NCBI GenBank assembly: GCA_014523525.1
Contig: JAATVL010000068.1
Location: 1-5,188, forward strand
DNA from: Nitrososphaerales archaeon TH703
Lineage (GTDB): Archaea > Thermoproteota > Nitrososphaeria > Nitrososphaerales > Nitrososphaeraceae
Direction: 5' to 3'
DNA: 5,188 nucleotides
The notes beneath the pieces were generated by a model that did not search any database, was not told the origin of the DNA, and saw only the letters and a list, made by a program, of their open reading frames with translations. A program made the position numbers and the translations under genes. This document shows, piece by piece, positions 5,153 through 5,188 of the stretch. Each line of letters opens with the position of its first letter. Position 1 is the stretch's first letter.

Positions 5153-5175
5153 CGACTAGTCGTGTCGACTAGTCG
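5153..5175. repeat. Tandem 10-bp palindromes, probable regulator site
   Basis: CGACTAGTCG occurs at 5153-5162 and again at 5166-5175, separated by TGT. Each copy is a perfect palindrome, and the repeat unit extends to 11 bases with a shared T in front, giving a period of 13. The pair begins about 15 bases beyond the TATAAAA of the PLAT gene, a position more typical of an activator site than of a repressor overlapping the TATA box. As a single strand it could instead fold into a 10-bp hairpin with a 3-base loop. It might also serve a gene beyond the right edge. No regulator gene lies in the window. Confidence 0.6.
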
Positions 5176-5188
5176 GATTTCACTGAGT

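Overview
The window looks like a chromosomal stretch from an AT-rich archaeon, most plausibly an ammonia-oxidising thaumarchaeon (Nitrososphaeria; a Nitrososphaera/Nitrosocosmicus-like lineage is my guess, not proven). The reasons are TATA-like boxes about 25 bases upstream of several start codons with no room for a normal leader, a few genes that instead carry strong Shine-Dalgarno sequences, single-gene transcription units, and a set of exported proteins (CHRD, purple-acid-phosphatase-like, LEA14-like) of kinds I associate with that group. No rRNA, tRNA, CRISPR array, transposase or replication origin was seen.

Layout: 1-465 has no supportable gene. 482-619 (+) is a 45-residue single-span membrane protein with a TTG start and a near-perfect ribosome binding site. 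620-1048 is gene-poor and holds a decayed coding remnant. 1103-1474 (+) is a small probable SRPBCC/START-fold protein. 1475-1757 lies between convergent genes and holds a second remnant. 1758-2339 (-) is an exported CHRD-domain protein. 2340-2728 is a divergent promoter region holding a third remnant. 2729-3793 (+) is an exported metallophosphatase. 3919-4485 (+) is a membrane-anchored LEA14/WHy-like protein. 4648-5100 (-) is a PLAT-domain protein of visibly higher GC. Upstream of it, near the window's right end, lies a tandem pair of identical 10-bp palindromes.

The genes do not form an operon and no shared pathway is evident. Three neighbours (CHRD, phosphatase, LEA14-like) are predicted to sit outside the membrane and are rich in N-glycosylation sequons. 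The SRPBCC-like and PLAT proteins have no signal peptide and no sequons. The outward-facing theme could reflect phosphate scavenging and cell-surface or stress functions, but that is inference.

The most unusual observation is a family of three short, mutually similar, codon-aligned but broken coding segments (near 919-996, 1592-1645 and 2436-2513). They sit in three separate intergenic gaps and share a core resembling C-S-K-Y-D-G-P-E-W-M. Differences fall largely at third codon positions, so this looks like a decaying multi-copy protein family that I do not recognise. The second is the tandem palindrome upstream of the PLAT gene.
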